Shown here piece after piece: positions 1-7,361 of a stretch of 64,000 nucleotides of DNA. The position numbers were made by a program, and so were the translations under genes. Position 1 is the stretch's first letter. Each line of letters opens with the position of its first letter. The notes below the pieces were generated by a model. The model did not search any database. It had not been told where the DNA came from and worked only from the letters and a program-made list of their open reading frames with translations. The DNA is from Ralstonia sp. UNC404CL21Col (GTDB taxonomy: Bacteria; Pseudomonadota; Gammaproteobacteria; Burkholderiales; Burkholderiaceae): the NCBI RefSeq assembly GCF_000620465.1, contig NZ_JIBE01000004.1:868001-932000 (forward strand), read 5' to 3'.

Positions 1-99
1 CCGCTGTGCCACGAAAGCAATGCTCCTGCCGCCGACCAGCGCGCGGGCTCACTCGCGCCAGCATGATTTTCAAGTATTTACCCTGAAGGGATATTCACC

Positions 100-468
100 A
101 TGGCGCTACCAGTCATCGTTGCCGACGACTCTTCTTTGGCACGCAAGCTTTTGATCAACGCACTACCGGAAGACTGGGATGTCGAGGTGACCCAGGCCTC
201 CAACGGCGCGCAGGCGATTGAGCTCTTCCGCGCGGGCAAAGGTACCGTGGTCTTTCTTGATCTCACGATGCCCGATATGGATGGCTTCCAGGTGCTGGAG
301 CATATCCGTCACGCGGGCGAGGATGCCTTTGTGATTGTTGTGTCGGCGGACATTCAGGCAGGCGCTGTCGAACGCGTCAAACACCTGGGGGCAATCGGGT
401 TCGTTCCGAAGCCCGTGTCGGCTGAGCGGATTGTTCCGATCCTGCGGGGGTATGGCCTCTATGAATGA
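100..468 (+). CDS. Single-domain CheY-like response regulator
   Basis: A stand-alone receiver domain of 122 residues with no output domain, so it should act like CheY by protein-protein contact after phosphorylation by a histidine kinase that is not in this window. The acidic pair D9-D10, the phospho-acceptor D54 (in FLDLTMPDMDG), the switch residue S82 and the conserved lysine K104 (in PKP) are all present, so the receiver looks functional. The ATG is preceded by a purine-rich GAAGGGA ribosome site. The gene overlaps the start of the CheC-type phosphatase gene, which suggests that the phosphatase acts on this receiver. The partner kinase or chemoreceptor is probably upstream of the window. 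Confidence 0.9.
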   Translation: MALPVIVADDSSLARKLLINALPEDWDVEVTQASNGAQAIELFRAGKGTVVFLDLTMPDMDGFQVLEHIRHAGEDAFVIVVSADIQAGAVERVKHLGAIGFVPKPVSAERIVPILRGYGLYE

Positions 469-1072
469 CTTGGCACTCAATGAAGAGCAGCGCGATGCGC
501 TGCAGGAGATCGCCAACATCGGCATGGGGAAGGCAGGCGCGGCCCTGGCTGCCTTGCTTGGCGAATTCGTGACCCTGTCTGTGCCGGGCATCAAGCTGGT
601 CGACGCTGCTCAGTTGCGGACGGATCTGCTCGGCGGCGACATGGCTGGAGACACGCCTCCACCGGTTCGGCAAGCATTCCAATCCGACATCTCCGGTGAA
701 GCGATCGTGCTCTTTGGCAAGGACGGCCGCGAAGAACTCGAAGAGTTGATGGGCTATGACAACGCAGACGTCAATGTGGGGAGCGAGGCGTTGTCGGACA
801 TTGCAAACCTGCTCGTCGGTGCCTGTGTGCGTAGTGTGTTTGAGCAACTGGGGCGGAATCTGTCGTTCTCTCGTCCGAGCTTTGTGCCGCCGTCGGCTCT
901 TCAGCATGCGCTGTCTGACGAGCAGCTCGGGCGCTGGGACGTAGCCCTGCTGCTGGAAGTGCGCTTCACGCTGGAGCGGGGCGGGTTCGTCGCCAAGTTG
1001 GTCATGCTGCTGCCCGAAACCGCTATCCGAAAAATGAAAGATGCCCTGGAGCAATTCCTGCAGGCGCTCTGA
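461..1072 (+). CDS. CheC/CheX-family phosphatase
   Basis: A CheC-like protein of 203 residues. CheC-family proteins dephosphorylate CheY-P with the signature D/S-x3-E-x2-N-x22-P. The first copy is exact here: D12, E16, N19 and P42. The second half repeats it in weakened form (E-x3-D-x2-N-x22-P), so one site looks intact and the other altered. I chose the ATG at 461, about 10 bases after a GGGGG ribosome site; the in-frame ATG at 452 lies too close to that site. The start overlaps the stop of the preceding receiver gene, implying translational coupling. Probable role: switching off the receiver upstream or the one in the next gene. The family call is by motif; the substrate is inferred. Confidence 0.85.
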   Translation: MNDLALNEEQRDALQEIANIGMGKAGAALAALLGEFVTLSVPGIKLVDAAQLRTDLLGGDMAGDTPPPVRQAFQSDISGEAIVLFGKDGREELEELMGYDNADVNVGSEALSDIANLLVGACVRSVFEQLGRNLSFSRPSFVPPSALQHALSDEQLGRWDVALLLEVRFTLERGGFVAKLVMLLPETAIRKMKDALEQFLQAL

Positions 1073-1111
1073 TGAGCCCCGGAACCCCAGACGAAACTGA
1101 GAGACCCCGCC

Positions 1112-2497
1112 ATGCTTTCCTACGAAGAAGAAGCAGTGCAAACCATCGTGCCGGAGCCGGGCGTGCAGACGGACGCGCAGCCGGCATCGACCGTGGCCTC
1201 CGCTGGCACGCCTCTGATCCTGCTCGTTGACGATGAGCCGGGCGTACTTTCATCGTTGCGGCGCCTGTTGCGGCCCACGGGCTACCGCGTACTCACTGCC
1301 GAGAGCGGCGCTGCAGCGCTGGATATGCTGGGCGTCTATCCGGTTGATCTCGTCATTTCCGACATGCGCATGCCTGGCATGAACGGCGCCGAGTTCCTCG
1401 CACGGGCCCGTGAGCGCTATCCGGACGTCATGCGCATTCTGCTCACCGGTTATTCGGAGATCGACTCGGCGGTGCGCGCCATTAACGAAGGTGGCGTTTA
1501 TCGCTACCTGAACAAGCCTTGGGACGATCAGGATCTGCTCCTGACCGTCAAGCATGCGATCGAGCAGCGTGGCCTTGCGCAAGAAGCACAACGCCTTACC
1601 GATCTGACGCGCCAGCAGAACGAGGCCTTGCAGCGGCTGAACACGGGGCTGGAGGCACAGGTTCAATCGCGTACCGAGGAAATCAGGCAGACGGTGATGT
1701 TTCTGGAAGGGGCGCAGCGCGACCTTAAAACCAACTTCACCAACATGGTTCAGGTCTGCGCCAGCATGATCGAACTCCGGTGCGGAGCGATGGCCCGCCA
1801 GTCACTCCGCGTGGCCAACCTGGCGCGACGGATCGCGATGGAAGCGGGCCTCACCGGGCTTCAGGTGCAAGACATTTTCCACGCCGGCTTGCTCCACGGC
1901 ATTGGCAAGTTGTCGTTGCCGGACGCCTTGCTGAACACGTCGCTCGATCGGCTATCCCCTGAGCAGGCCCAACAGTTTTACCAACATCCGCTTCGCGCTC
2001 AGATGGTGCTGACGCCTGTGCCCCAGCTCGAGCATGTGGCGCTGATCGTCCGCCACCAGTACGAGCGGTTTAATGGTCGTGGAACTCCTGATCAGTTGGT
2101 GGGCCGGGGCATTCCCATCGGAGCGCGCATCCTTGCCGTTGCCCGGGATTTTGAAGGGCTGCTGGCCGGGGAGATCATTAAGCAACGCGTGCCCGCTGAC
2201 CAGGCACTGGAGATGATTAAAGCGCAATCCGCCTTGCGTTACGACCCAGACGTCGTGGTTCGCTTCGTGGCTGTTCTGAAGCAGCAAGGGGAAGTGATGC
2301 CTGTACGGCAGATTACATCTGGCGAGCTGCGAGAAGGCATGCGGCTTGCCGACGATGTGTTCACTCGACGCGGCGTGCTTCTTCTCACCAAGGACAGCGT
2401 CGTCAATGCGCATCAGGTCTTGCAAATTAAGCGCTTTGAGTCGCACGAGGATTTGCCGTTCACCATTTTGATCTACAGCCCAGACAACGCCGCCTGA
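1112..2497 (+). CDS. Response regulator with degenerate HD-GYP output domain
   Basis: 461 residues: a receiver at about 37-155 (acidic D-D-E and phospho-acceptor D84 in SDMRMPG; lysine in NKPW), a coiled-coil linker at about 160-205, an HD-GYP-like domain at about 205-390, and a short C-terminal extension. Intact HD-GYP proteins hydrolyse c-di-GMP using an HD pair and a GYP motif. Here the HD is H262-G263 (LLHGIGK) and GYP is G324-T325-P326 (NGRGTPD). Loss of the metal-binding aspartate suggests it is not a phosphodiesterase but a c-di-GMP sensor or a protein-interaction output. It lies 39 bases after the CheC gene, same strand, so the three genes look like one operon closed by the terminator at 2728. 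Confidence 0.88.
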   Translation: MLSYEEEAVQTIVPEPGVQTDAQPASTVASAGTPLILLVDDEPGVLSSLRRLLRPTGYRVLTAESGAAALDMLGVYPVDLVISDMRMPGMNGAEFLARARERYPDVMRILLTGYSEIDSAVRAINEGGVYRYLNKPWDDQDLLLTVKHAIEQRGLAQEAQRLTDLTRQQNEALQRLNTGLEAQVQSRTEEIRQTVMFLEGAQRDLKTNFTNMVQVCASMIELRCGAMARQSLRVANLARRIAMEAGLTGLQVQDIFHAGLLHGIGKLSLPDALLNTSLDRLSPEQAQQFYQHPLRAQMVLTPVPQLEHVALIVRHQYERFNGRGTPDQLVGRGIPIGARILAVARDFEGLLAGEIIKQRVPADQALEMIKAQSALRYDPDVVVRFVAVLKQQGEVMPVRQITSGELREGMRLADDVFTRRGVLLLTKDSVVNAHQVLQIKRFESHEDLPFTILIYSPDNAA

Positions 2498-2540
2498 CGT
2501 GGGTGTAGCCAGTGCGGCGCCACTATCGAGATGGTAGGCA

Positions 2541-2603
2541 GGGCAAGCTTCCTGACGCAGAAGCTTGCCTATGGCCGGTCTGGCGGCCCCTCTCTCCGGA
2601 CCG
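2541..2603 (+). other. Two hairpins downstream of the signalling operon
   Basis: A perfect 9-bp inverted repeat (GGCAAGCTT at 2542-2550, AAGCTTGCC at 2561-2569, 10-base loop) is followed at once by a second stem (GGTCTGG at 2578-2584 with CCGGACC at 2596-2602) and then GTCTGTTTTT. The second stem may be a weak terminator. Together with the strong terminator at 2728 they make the 230-base 3' region unusually structured. I see no protein gene here. Confidence 0.5.
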
Positions 2604-2727
2604 TCTGTTTTTCTGTGCAGCCCTCGCTCGTTCGGGCGATATCTGCCTGCGAAGTTCGCGCGCATGATCTGCCGCGTGCCGCTTGCTGTGCCGCGTGGCA
2701 CTCCGGGGTTGACCCCCTGGTTGTCCG

Positions 2728-2757
2728 AAGCCAAGCGCGTCCGCTTGGCTTTTTTTT
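2728..2757 (+). terminator. Rho-independent terminator
   Basis: A 10-bp stem (AAGCCAAGCG at 2728-2737 and CGCTTGGCTT at 2742-2751) with a 4-base loop, running into eight T's. It ends the operon of receiver, CheC and HD-GYP-like regulator, or a small RNA transcribed from the preceding structured region. Confidence 0.9.
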
Positions 2758-2837
2758 GTTCCAGGAAAGAAGGGGGTTGTTGGCAGCCCTCTCGATTTGC
2801 GACGCATAGCCACGCTGTCTATGTCTACAAGAGGTTT

Positions 2838-3188
2838 TCACGGCTGGCGCACTGGACACACCGCAGAGGCAAGAACCAGCGCTACGGCTGCCAGCAACAG
2901 TGCTGCGAGGCCGTGGTCGACACGGCCGCCCGTGACGGCCCAAAGCAGAAACCAGATGCATCCGGAACAGGCGACAACCATCGAGATTGCGAAGGGGGCG
3001 CTCTGGCGCCATGTCACGCGTCCGTCCTGAATCTGTTCAAGTGCATCCTTTGTCGCGCGGAACAAAAGCCACCACATGCCGCAAAAGAGAAAGGCGGCGC
3101 AGCTCCACAAGAGAACGTCGTCTGTCATGCTCACGGCGGATAAGTCGAATGCGGGTGCGGGATAACGCCACGGAATAGCAAACGACAT
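2838..3188 (-). CDS. Small three-helix membrane protein, unknown function
   Basis: 116 residues with three hydrophobic stretches (about 22-44, 65-88 and 92-111). I recognise no family. The helices are rich in Trp, Cys and Ala, and a short charged loop (ATKDALEQIQDG) separates helices one and two. The ATG at 3188 has an AGGG element 8 bases upstream. A later in-frame ATG at 3128 (MTDDVLLW) would leave a more typical membrane N-terminus but has no clear ribosome site. It converges on the terminator at 2728. Confidence 0.6.
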   Translation of the reverse strand: MSFAIPWRYPAPAFDLSAVSMTDDVLLWSCAAFLFCGMWWLLFRATKDALEQIQDGRVTWRQSAPFAISMVVACSGCIWFLLWAVTGGRVDHGLAALLLAAVALVLASAVCPVRQP

Positions 3189-3209
3189 GCCACAGCCCTA
3201 GCGGCTACC

Positions 3210-3420
3210 CGTCGTGGGCTTCTGCGGCTCGGCTGCCGACAGCCCTGCCTGACAGGTCCCTTGATCTGAACGACATTGCTGTCTGAGCCCGACACTCCGA
3301 GTGTCTGACCCCCACCTTCGGGGCTCTGAACTCGACCTTTGGAGTTCCGTCGGGCCTTGGAGGGTCGCGCTCGGCCCTTGGGGCTCGGCACGCGAAGGGT
3401 TGGGCGTTGTCCCGTACATA
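3210..3420 (-). repeat. Degenerate 21-bp tandem repeat array (array A)
   Basis: Read on the minus strand, this stretch falls into successive 21-base units of the form N-CC-AAGG-YCGA-N-(T)CAGA-N, for example units containing CCAAAGGTCGAGTTCAG and CCGAAGGTGGGGGTCAG. One reading frame is open through it and gives 7-residue units (SRAEPQG, PSATLQG, PTELQRS, SSEPRRW). There is no convincing start or ribosome site, so I treat it as a repeat rather than a gene. It lies just beyond the 3' end of the small gene at 3463. A related array is at 62300. Confidence 0.55.
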
Positions 3421-3462
3421 GCGCCCCCGCCCGTCTCGGGGTCGCGTTCACTGCTGTTTTAG

Positions 3463-3741
3463 TTATTTCTTGCGGTTCGCGCGCCGAAGCACGCTCAGAA
3501 CATCCCACCGGAACAAGTCCACCGTCACGCCATCCAGCGAGCTGAGAATGAACGCCCCGATCGCGTCCATAAACCCGGCCTGGTACTCGAGTGCCTTGTC
3601 CTTGAGATAGACCTGCTTATGACAGCGCAGCGTCTGTGGCTCGAACTTGCGGTGCATCTTCATATCCATCTGCGCTTTGTGCAGATACTCCTTGGCGGCC
3701 AAGGCGCCCTGTGCGTACAGGAGATTTTCGTCGACGTTCAT
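3463..3741 (-). CDS. Small protein downstream of C4-like RNA (copy A)
   Basis: 92 residues, no known family. It aligns by eye over its length with the protein at 61490-61858: NLLYAQGALAAKEYL matches RTYLNGAMAAQAYL, and AGFMDAIGAF plus FRWDVLSVLRR match KGFVDAIDAY plus TWDVLAAIERR. The two are paralogues that share a G-A-x-A-A-x-x-Y-L start and an F-x-D-A-I ... W-D-V-L end. The ATG at 3741 follows a GGGGGTG ribosome site. The upstream structured leader (3888-4085) has the same layout as at the other locus, so expression is probably controlled by a C4-type antisense RNA. By analogy with P1 and P4 it could be a phage- or satellite-derived regulator or inhibitor; this is inference. Confidence 0.7.
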   Translation of the reverse strand: MNVDENLLYAQGALAAKEYLHKAQMDMKMHRKFEPQTLRCHKQVYLKDKALEYQAGFMDAIGAFILSSLDGVTVDLFRWDVLSVLRRANRKK

Positions 3742-3887
3742 CGGGCACCCCCAGACGGAGGCCGCTGCGCGATGCGGGTGAACTGACAGTTTGCGGGGCG
3801 ATGCCCGCGTGGGATGGGTACAGCTTGGGTCGGTTGATCCATTGTCTTGCCCTCTGGTTAAGTGAGGAGCCACCCACCTGGGAGGGT

Positions 3888-4085
3888 GGGCGGGCACACG
3901 ACAAGGTCTGCAATACCGATCAACTACTCCAAAACCGGCAGGGCCGAAGCCCTCCCTGCCGGGCCCGCCCATGAGGACGAACGACGGCACGCGAGGGCTA
4001 TAACGGCACTCGCGGGAATAGTTGGATTCGGGATTGCAGTCCCGGCTGCGGTTGTTGCCGCAGCGGGGGGAGTTTAGCGGGAGCC
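3888..4085 (-). ncRNA. C4-antisense-RNA-like structured leader (copy A)
   Basis: Read 5'->3' on the minus strand: a weak promoter (TTGCAC, 18 bases, TAAACT); a 7-bp hairpin GCTGCGG/CCGCAGC (4064-4045); segment a, ACTGCAAT... (4040-4021); segment b, GGGCGGGC (3970-3963); a 9-bp hairpin CCGGCAGGG/CCCTGCCGG (3962-3935) with an inner TTCG loop; then a' (complement of a, about 3924-3907) and b' (GCCCGCCC, 3895-3888). The small gene at 3741 follows. The order a-b-hairpin-a'-b' ahead of a gene is that of the C4 RNA of phage P1, which pairs with the ribosome region of a gene on the same transcript. The copy at 61911-62098 has the same plan with different a sequences. Confidence 0.6.
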
Positions 4086-4115
4086 GTACATCCGGTGCAA
4101 GACGAACGGCTAAAT

Positions 4116-5387
4116 TTAAGAAACCTCGCCCCTTATAAATCGACGGACTATGTCCTCGTATATTTCAGCGCCAAACTCCTGAAACTCAAAAAGCAAAAAG
4201 AGTGGTTCAACAATACGACGAACATCATCAACAATTGTTTCTTTAATTTTCCCCAGAACAACAACAATCTCCGACTGCGATATATCCTCGTGACATACGC
4301 GCGGGAAAACAAGGCGACTACCAGTACTACTGAGAGTTCGCCCAGCAAGTCCGTGGTGAGAGACTCGAATACTTAACGTCGCCTCGGGTGGCACACCAAG
4401 ATTTGAATAGAAATTTGACGCAAACATCAACGCCTCGGCGACACGAACGATTCTTGTATTAAAGAATATTTTTTTATCCCCGCGCGTATCTTCGAACAAG
4501 CTTTGCAACAAATAGAAATCACCATTCTGCCGTGCCGCCCAATAATCGTAAGTCTGGCGACCGAGAAGCGAGTCCTTTGAAATCTCTATCTTTGCCCTCA
4601 CCCCATCAGAGTAAGGCCGTGGCCGATATTCATCGTTATTTTCCAGAACCGCTCCTATCGGCCATCCGAACGTATGGACCTGGGATTTTCGAATTGAATT
4701 CAGCAAATCAAGCTGGGACTTAGAGACTAGCTGATGAAGCCCGAATCGTAGTTCCATAGAGCCACCAAGCCCCATCCGGGCCATACCAGCCCGGGCCCCC
4801 TCGCACAGATTGTCAAACCATGGCTCATCCAAAAGCCTGCCTCCCACCCGGAAGATACCTGTAGGTTCGACCACGCGAATAGGCTCAGCATCTTTTGGCA
4901 ATTCACTCGAGAAGGGATTCATCCCAAGCGGAGGCTTGGCATTTGCTGGAACCCCTAGCAGTTCCCGCAGCAACTCATCGCGCTTGGCTTCATAGGTAGC
5001 GTCATCGTTGAAATCTATATAAAGGCGCGGCCCGAGAAAACGAGGAATTCGTGGTTCCGTCGGATTGGCACGGACTAGCGGCACAAATTTCTTCGTATCG
5101 ATTTTTTGAACTACTTCTCCGGAAACTATAAGCCGCTCAAAGCCAACACCACCAGCTCCACCTTCGGCTTTCTCTACATAGCTTCTTGAGCAAACCAGAA
5201 TCACTCGATCCGCATCAAGAATGCCTTTCTGCATAAAATTGGTAACATCCTGTCCTGGGACAAGGTCCCATTGATCGAGGGTGGCATCCACCCCCCGCTC
5301 ACGAAGGTCAACCGCCAGCCGGAGCACCCATGCCTTGTGCTCTTCAGAGTCGTGAGAGTATGAGATGAAGACGGAAGGAGCTTTCAC
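4116..5387 (-). CDS. SEFIR/TIR-like domain protein, candidate anti-phage effector
   Basis: 423 residues. Residues about 4-150 form a SEFIR domain of the TIR superfamily: SVFISYSHDSEEHKAWV at the start, then LDQWDLVPGQD, RVILVCSRSY and GGVGFERL...GE. The remaining about 270 residues are an unrecognised domain that probably senses or assembles. Some bacterial SEFIR and TIR proteins protect against phage by degrading NAD+ on infection; whether this one does is inferred. I prefer the GTG at 5387 with GGGGA five bases upstream; a TTG at 5399 would add four residues. It is 40 bases downstream of the GIY-YIG gene, same strand. Base composition is clearly more AT-rich than the surroundings, which suggests acquisition by transfer. 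Confidence 0.8.
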   Translation of the reverse strand: MKAPSVFISYSHDSEEHKAWVLRLAVDLRERGVDATLDQWDLVPGQDVTNFMQKGILDADRVILVCSRSYVEKAEGGAGGVGFERLIVSGEVVQKIDTKKFVPLVRANPTEPRIPRFLGPRLYIDFNDDATYEAKRDELLRELLGVPANAKPPLGMNPFSSELPKDAEPIRVVEPTGIFRVGGRLLDEPWFDNLCEGARAGMARMGLGGSMELRFGLHQLVSKSQLDLLNSIRKSQVHTFGWPIGAVLENNDEYRPRPYSDGVRAKIEISKDSLLGRQTYDYWAARQNGDFYLLQSLFEDTRGDKKIFFNTRIVRVAEALMFASNFYSNLGVPPEATLSIRVSHHGLAGRTLSSTGSRLVFPRVCHEDISQSEIVVVLGKIKETIVDDVRRIVEPLFLLFEFQEFGAEIYEDIVRRFIRGEVS

Positions 5388-5427
5388 ATTTATCCCCAAT
5401 ACCTAAAACTGCATCTCGCTTAAATCC

Positions 5428-5973
5428 TTATTTAAGCGACTCAATTTCCTTTGAGATTGACTGCAATTCGGCGTAGATATCTTGATTTGATACATCTTGA
5501 ACCTTTGGATCAATAACTTGGAAGTACTCCCTTGCACCGCGCAAACGACCGCCTTGCTTATTTAGCTTTGGCTCAATAATTTCTATTAAAATTCCCTCTA
5601 TCTCGTTCAAAGCATCAGAGTACTGAAATCCGGAAACCAATGACTTGACTGACTGCTGACTGCTTAAGGATCCGTTGGCATTGACATCACGAAACCCTAC
5701 CCAACTGAAATATTCCCATCTATTCCATAAAGCCCCATTCATGTGATGCCGAAGACGGGTAAACAACGTTGCGTTTCCATTTCCTGCTTGGCCCACATAC
5801 ACTATGGATTGATTCCGATCATACAGAACATAGACACCGATCTGGTCTCGAAAGTCGGCTACAAATTTATTCTTCGTGACCCCCTCCAGGTGTCCTGAGT
5901 TTCCATTACCGCCAGAGCCTCGATGAATGTATTTTCTCTCCCACAGGAATCCAAAATTCTTTATAATCGGCAT
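5428..5973 (-). CDS. GIY-YIG nuclease-domain protein
   Basis: 181 residues. The GIY-YIG fold is visible: GVY (46-48) and YVG (59-61), the conserved arginine in TRLRHH (R73 or R75), and the catalytic-type glutamate E126 in EIEGILIEIIEPKLNKQ. These enzymes cut DNA with one metal ion. About 40 residues precede the domain and a charged, helical tail follows. The ATG at 5973 has GGA five bases upstream; a TTG at 6006 could add 11 residues. It is the first gene of an AT-rich two-gene cassette with the SEFIR-like protein. Pairing a nuclease with a TIR-superfamily protein suggests a defence module, but I know of no named system with this composition. Confidence 0.8.
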   Translation of the reverse strand: MPIIKNFGFLWERKYIHRGSGGNGNSGHLEGVTKNKFVADFRDQIGVYVLYDRNQSIVYVGQAGNGNATLFTRLRHHMNGALWNRWEYFSWVGFRDVNANGSLSSQQSVKSLVSGFQYSDALNEIEGILIEIIEPKLNKQGGRLRGAREYFQVIDPKVQDVSNQDIYAELQSISKEIESLK

Positions 5974-6073
5974 TTCTGTTCCAATAATCTTATTGATGAT
6001 ATCCAATTAATAAATTAGCCTTAATCCGTGTACTCGTCGGCTCAGCCCTTGGTTACGAAATTATTCGAGTTCG

Positions 6074-7051
6074 TTACATCCCTCTCCCCATCTGCAACGT
6101 ATACCGACACCCCGTCCGATAGTTGCTACACCCCCAAAACGCCCCACTCTTCCCATTCCGCGCCACCAACTTCACCCCGCAAGCCGGGCACGAAGGCGTC
6201 CGGTAATCCCCCTCAAACACCCTCGCCAGCAGCGCGGCCTGCTTGTCTTCGGCCAGGGCGCGAATGCGCTCAAGCACCGCCGGCCCGTCCAATAGCTGGA
6301 TACCGGCAAGCCCGGAATACTCCTGCACCGGGTTGCCGACATAACCGGACAAAGACCAGAACACGCCCCGCTTGACCTTGTGCGCCAGCATGGAGCCGCC
6401 CAGCGCTCGCACCTGTTCCACCTTCACGGGCTTGGACCACGCCTTGCACTGGACCACCGCCACGGGCGCGCTCTGGCCAGCCATGTACAGCGTGGCGTCA
6501 ATGCCACCGTCTGCGCCGTGCGGCACCGTCTTCACCGTAACCCCCATCTCCTCGTAGTACTGCACGCACAGCAGTTCGAACCGCTTCCACTCAAGTGCGT
6601 GGATGGCCTCCAGCGTCCAGCTTTGGGGCGCGGCGGGTTCTGCCGGCGTGGCGCCTTGTGGGGGCGTGGGGGTGTTGCGAGTCGGATTAGGCGGATTGGG
6701 CGGGTTGGGCGTGCTGCCGCCCGCTGCGTTGCGGGAGGGATGGGGCGGCGCCTTCGGCGGGCGGGATCGCCCAGTCGGTTCAGTGCGCGGGGGGCCGAGC
6801 CGGGCATCGGCCTGCTGGCTGCGCTCCCGCAGGTACGACAGCACGGCAAAGAAGCCGAGCAGCAGCGCAGGCATCCAGGCCAGCCCGCTCGCCAGCATGC
6901 CGACGCCGCTCAATATCGGGTTGGCCGCAAACGCGCCCGGCAGGATGTTGTGAAAAATCAGGTAACTGGCGCCCGCGCCAATCGCCAGCATCCACCATGG
7001 CAGCGACAGGAGTACGTCGCTGGTGGATGCTTGTTTTCTCCTCCGCCCCAT
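6074..7051 (-). CDS. Membrane-anchored Mrr-like restriction endonuclease with topoisomerase-type zinc finger
   Basis: 325 residues: two membrane helices (about 13-35 and 45-70), a proline- and asparagine-rich linker (about 80-145), an Mrr-type catalytic domain (about 148-265) with the PD-(D/E)xK residues in GADGGIDATLY and VVQCKAW, and a C-terminal four-cysteine zinc ribbon (CPAC...GCSNYRTGC) like that of topoisomerase I. Mrr enzymes cleave modified DNA. This domain order occurs widely in beta-proteobacteria. The ATG follows GGGGGCGG. It lies upstream of the AT-rich SEFIR/GIY-YIG pair on the same strand, but its composition is that of the host chromosome, so the pair probably inserted behind it. 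Natural substrate unknown. Confidence 0.85.
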   Translation of the reverse strand: MGRRRKQASTSDVLLSLPWWMLAIGAGASYLIFHNILPGAFAANPILSGVGMLASGLAWMPALLLGFFAVLSYLRERSQQADARLGPPRTEPTGRSRPPKAPPHPSRNAAGGSTPNPPNPPNPTRNTPTPPQGATPAEPAAPQSWTLEAIHALEWKRFELLCVQYYEEMGVTVKTVPHGADGGIDATLYMAGQSAPVAVVQCKAWSKPVKVEQVRALGGSMLAHKVKRGVFWSLSGYVGNPVQEYSGLAGIQLLDGPAVLERIRALAEDKQAALLARVFEGDYRTPSCPACGVKLVARNGKSGAFWGCSNYRTGCRYTLQMGRGM

Positions 7052-7361
7052 TAACCGCCCCCGGCCTAATGCTTTTAGTTATTTAGGACTAGGCGCTTTC
7101 TCTGATAATCCGCTTCAAATCAGGGCGCCCGTTTTTAATTGGAAAACAGCATAGGCGATGCATCGGGATTGCGCTGCCCCCGTTGGTGGGGTCTTTGGAG
7201 GTTTTTTTGGCGGGGGTTGATAAAGATCGAATGCGGAATACTGATTTATGTTTGGCGAAAATCTGAATTAGAGATTGAGCATATCCGGGGTGCAGTGACG
7301 CGCGGCGCTGTATGGCCGGAACCAGCCTTCCGTGGTGGCAACCCGCGGTGTAGCTCGCCCT
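7052..7361. other. Intergenic stretch, no gene seen
   Basis: About 310 bases between the Mrr-like gene and the TetR gene. It is mixed in composition, with AT-rich patches near 7080-7140 and 7200-7270. I find no convincing coding frame with a ribosome site. It should hold the promoter for the Mrr-like gene (minus strand). Confidence 0.4.

Noticed and set aside
3198-3419. Minus-strand open frame of 73 codons through repeat array A
   Set aside because: It is open because the 21-base repeat keeps frame; no ribosome site and no family features.
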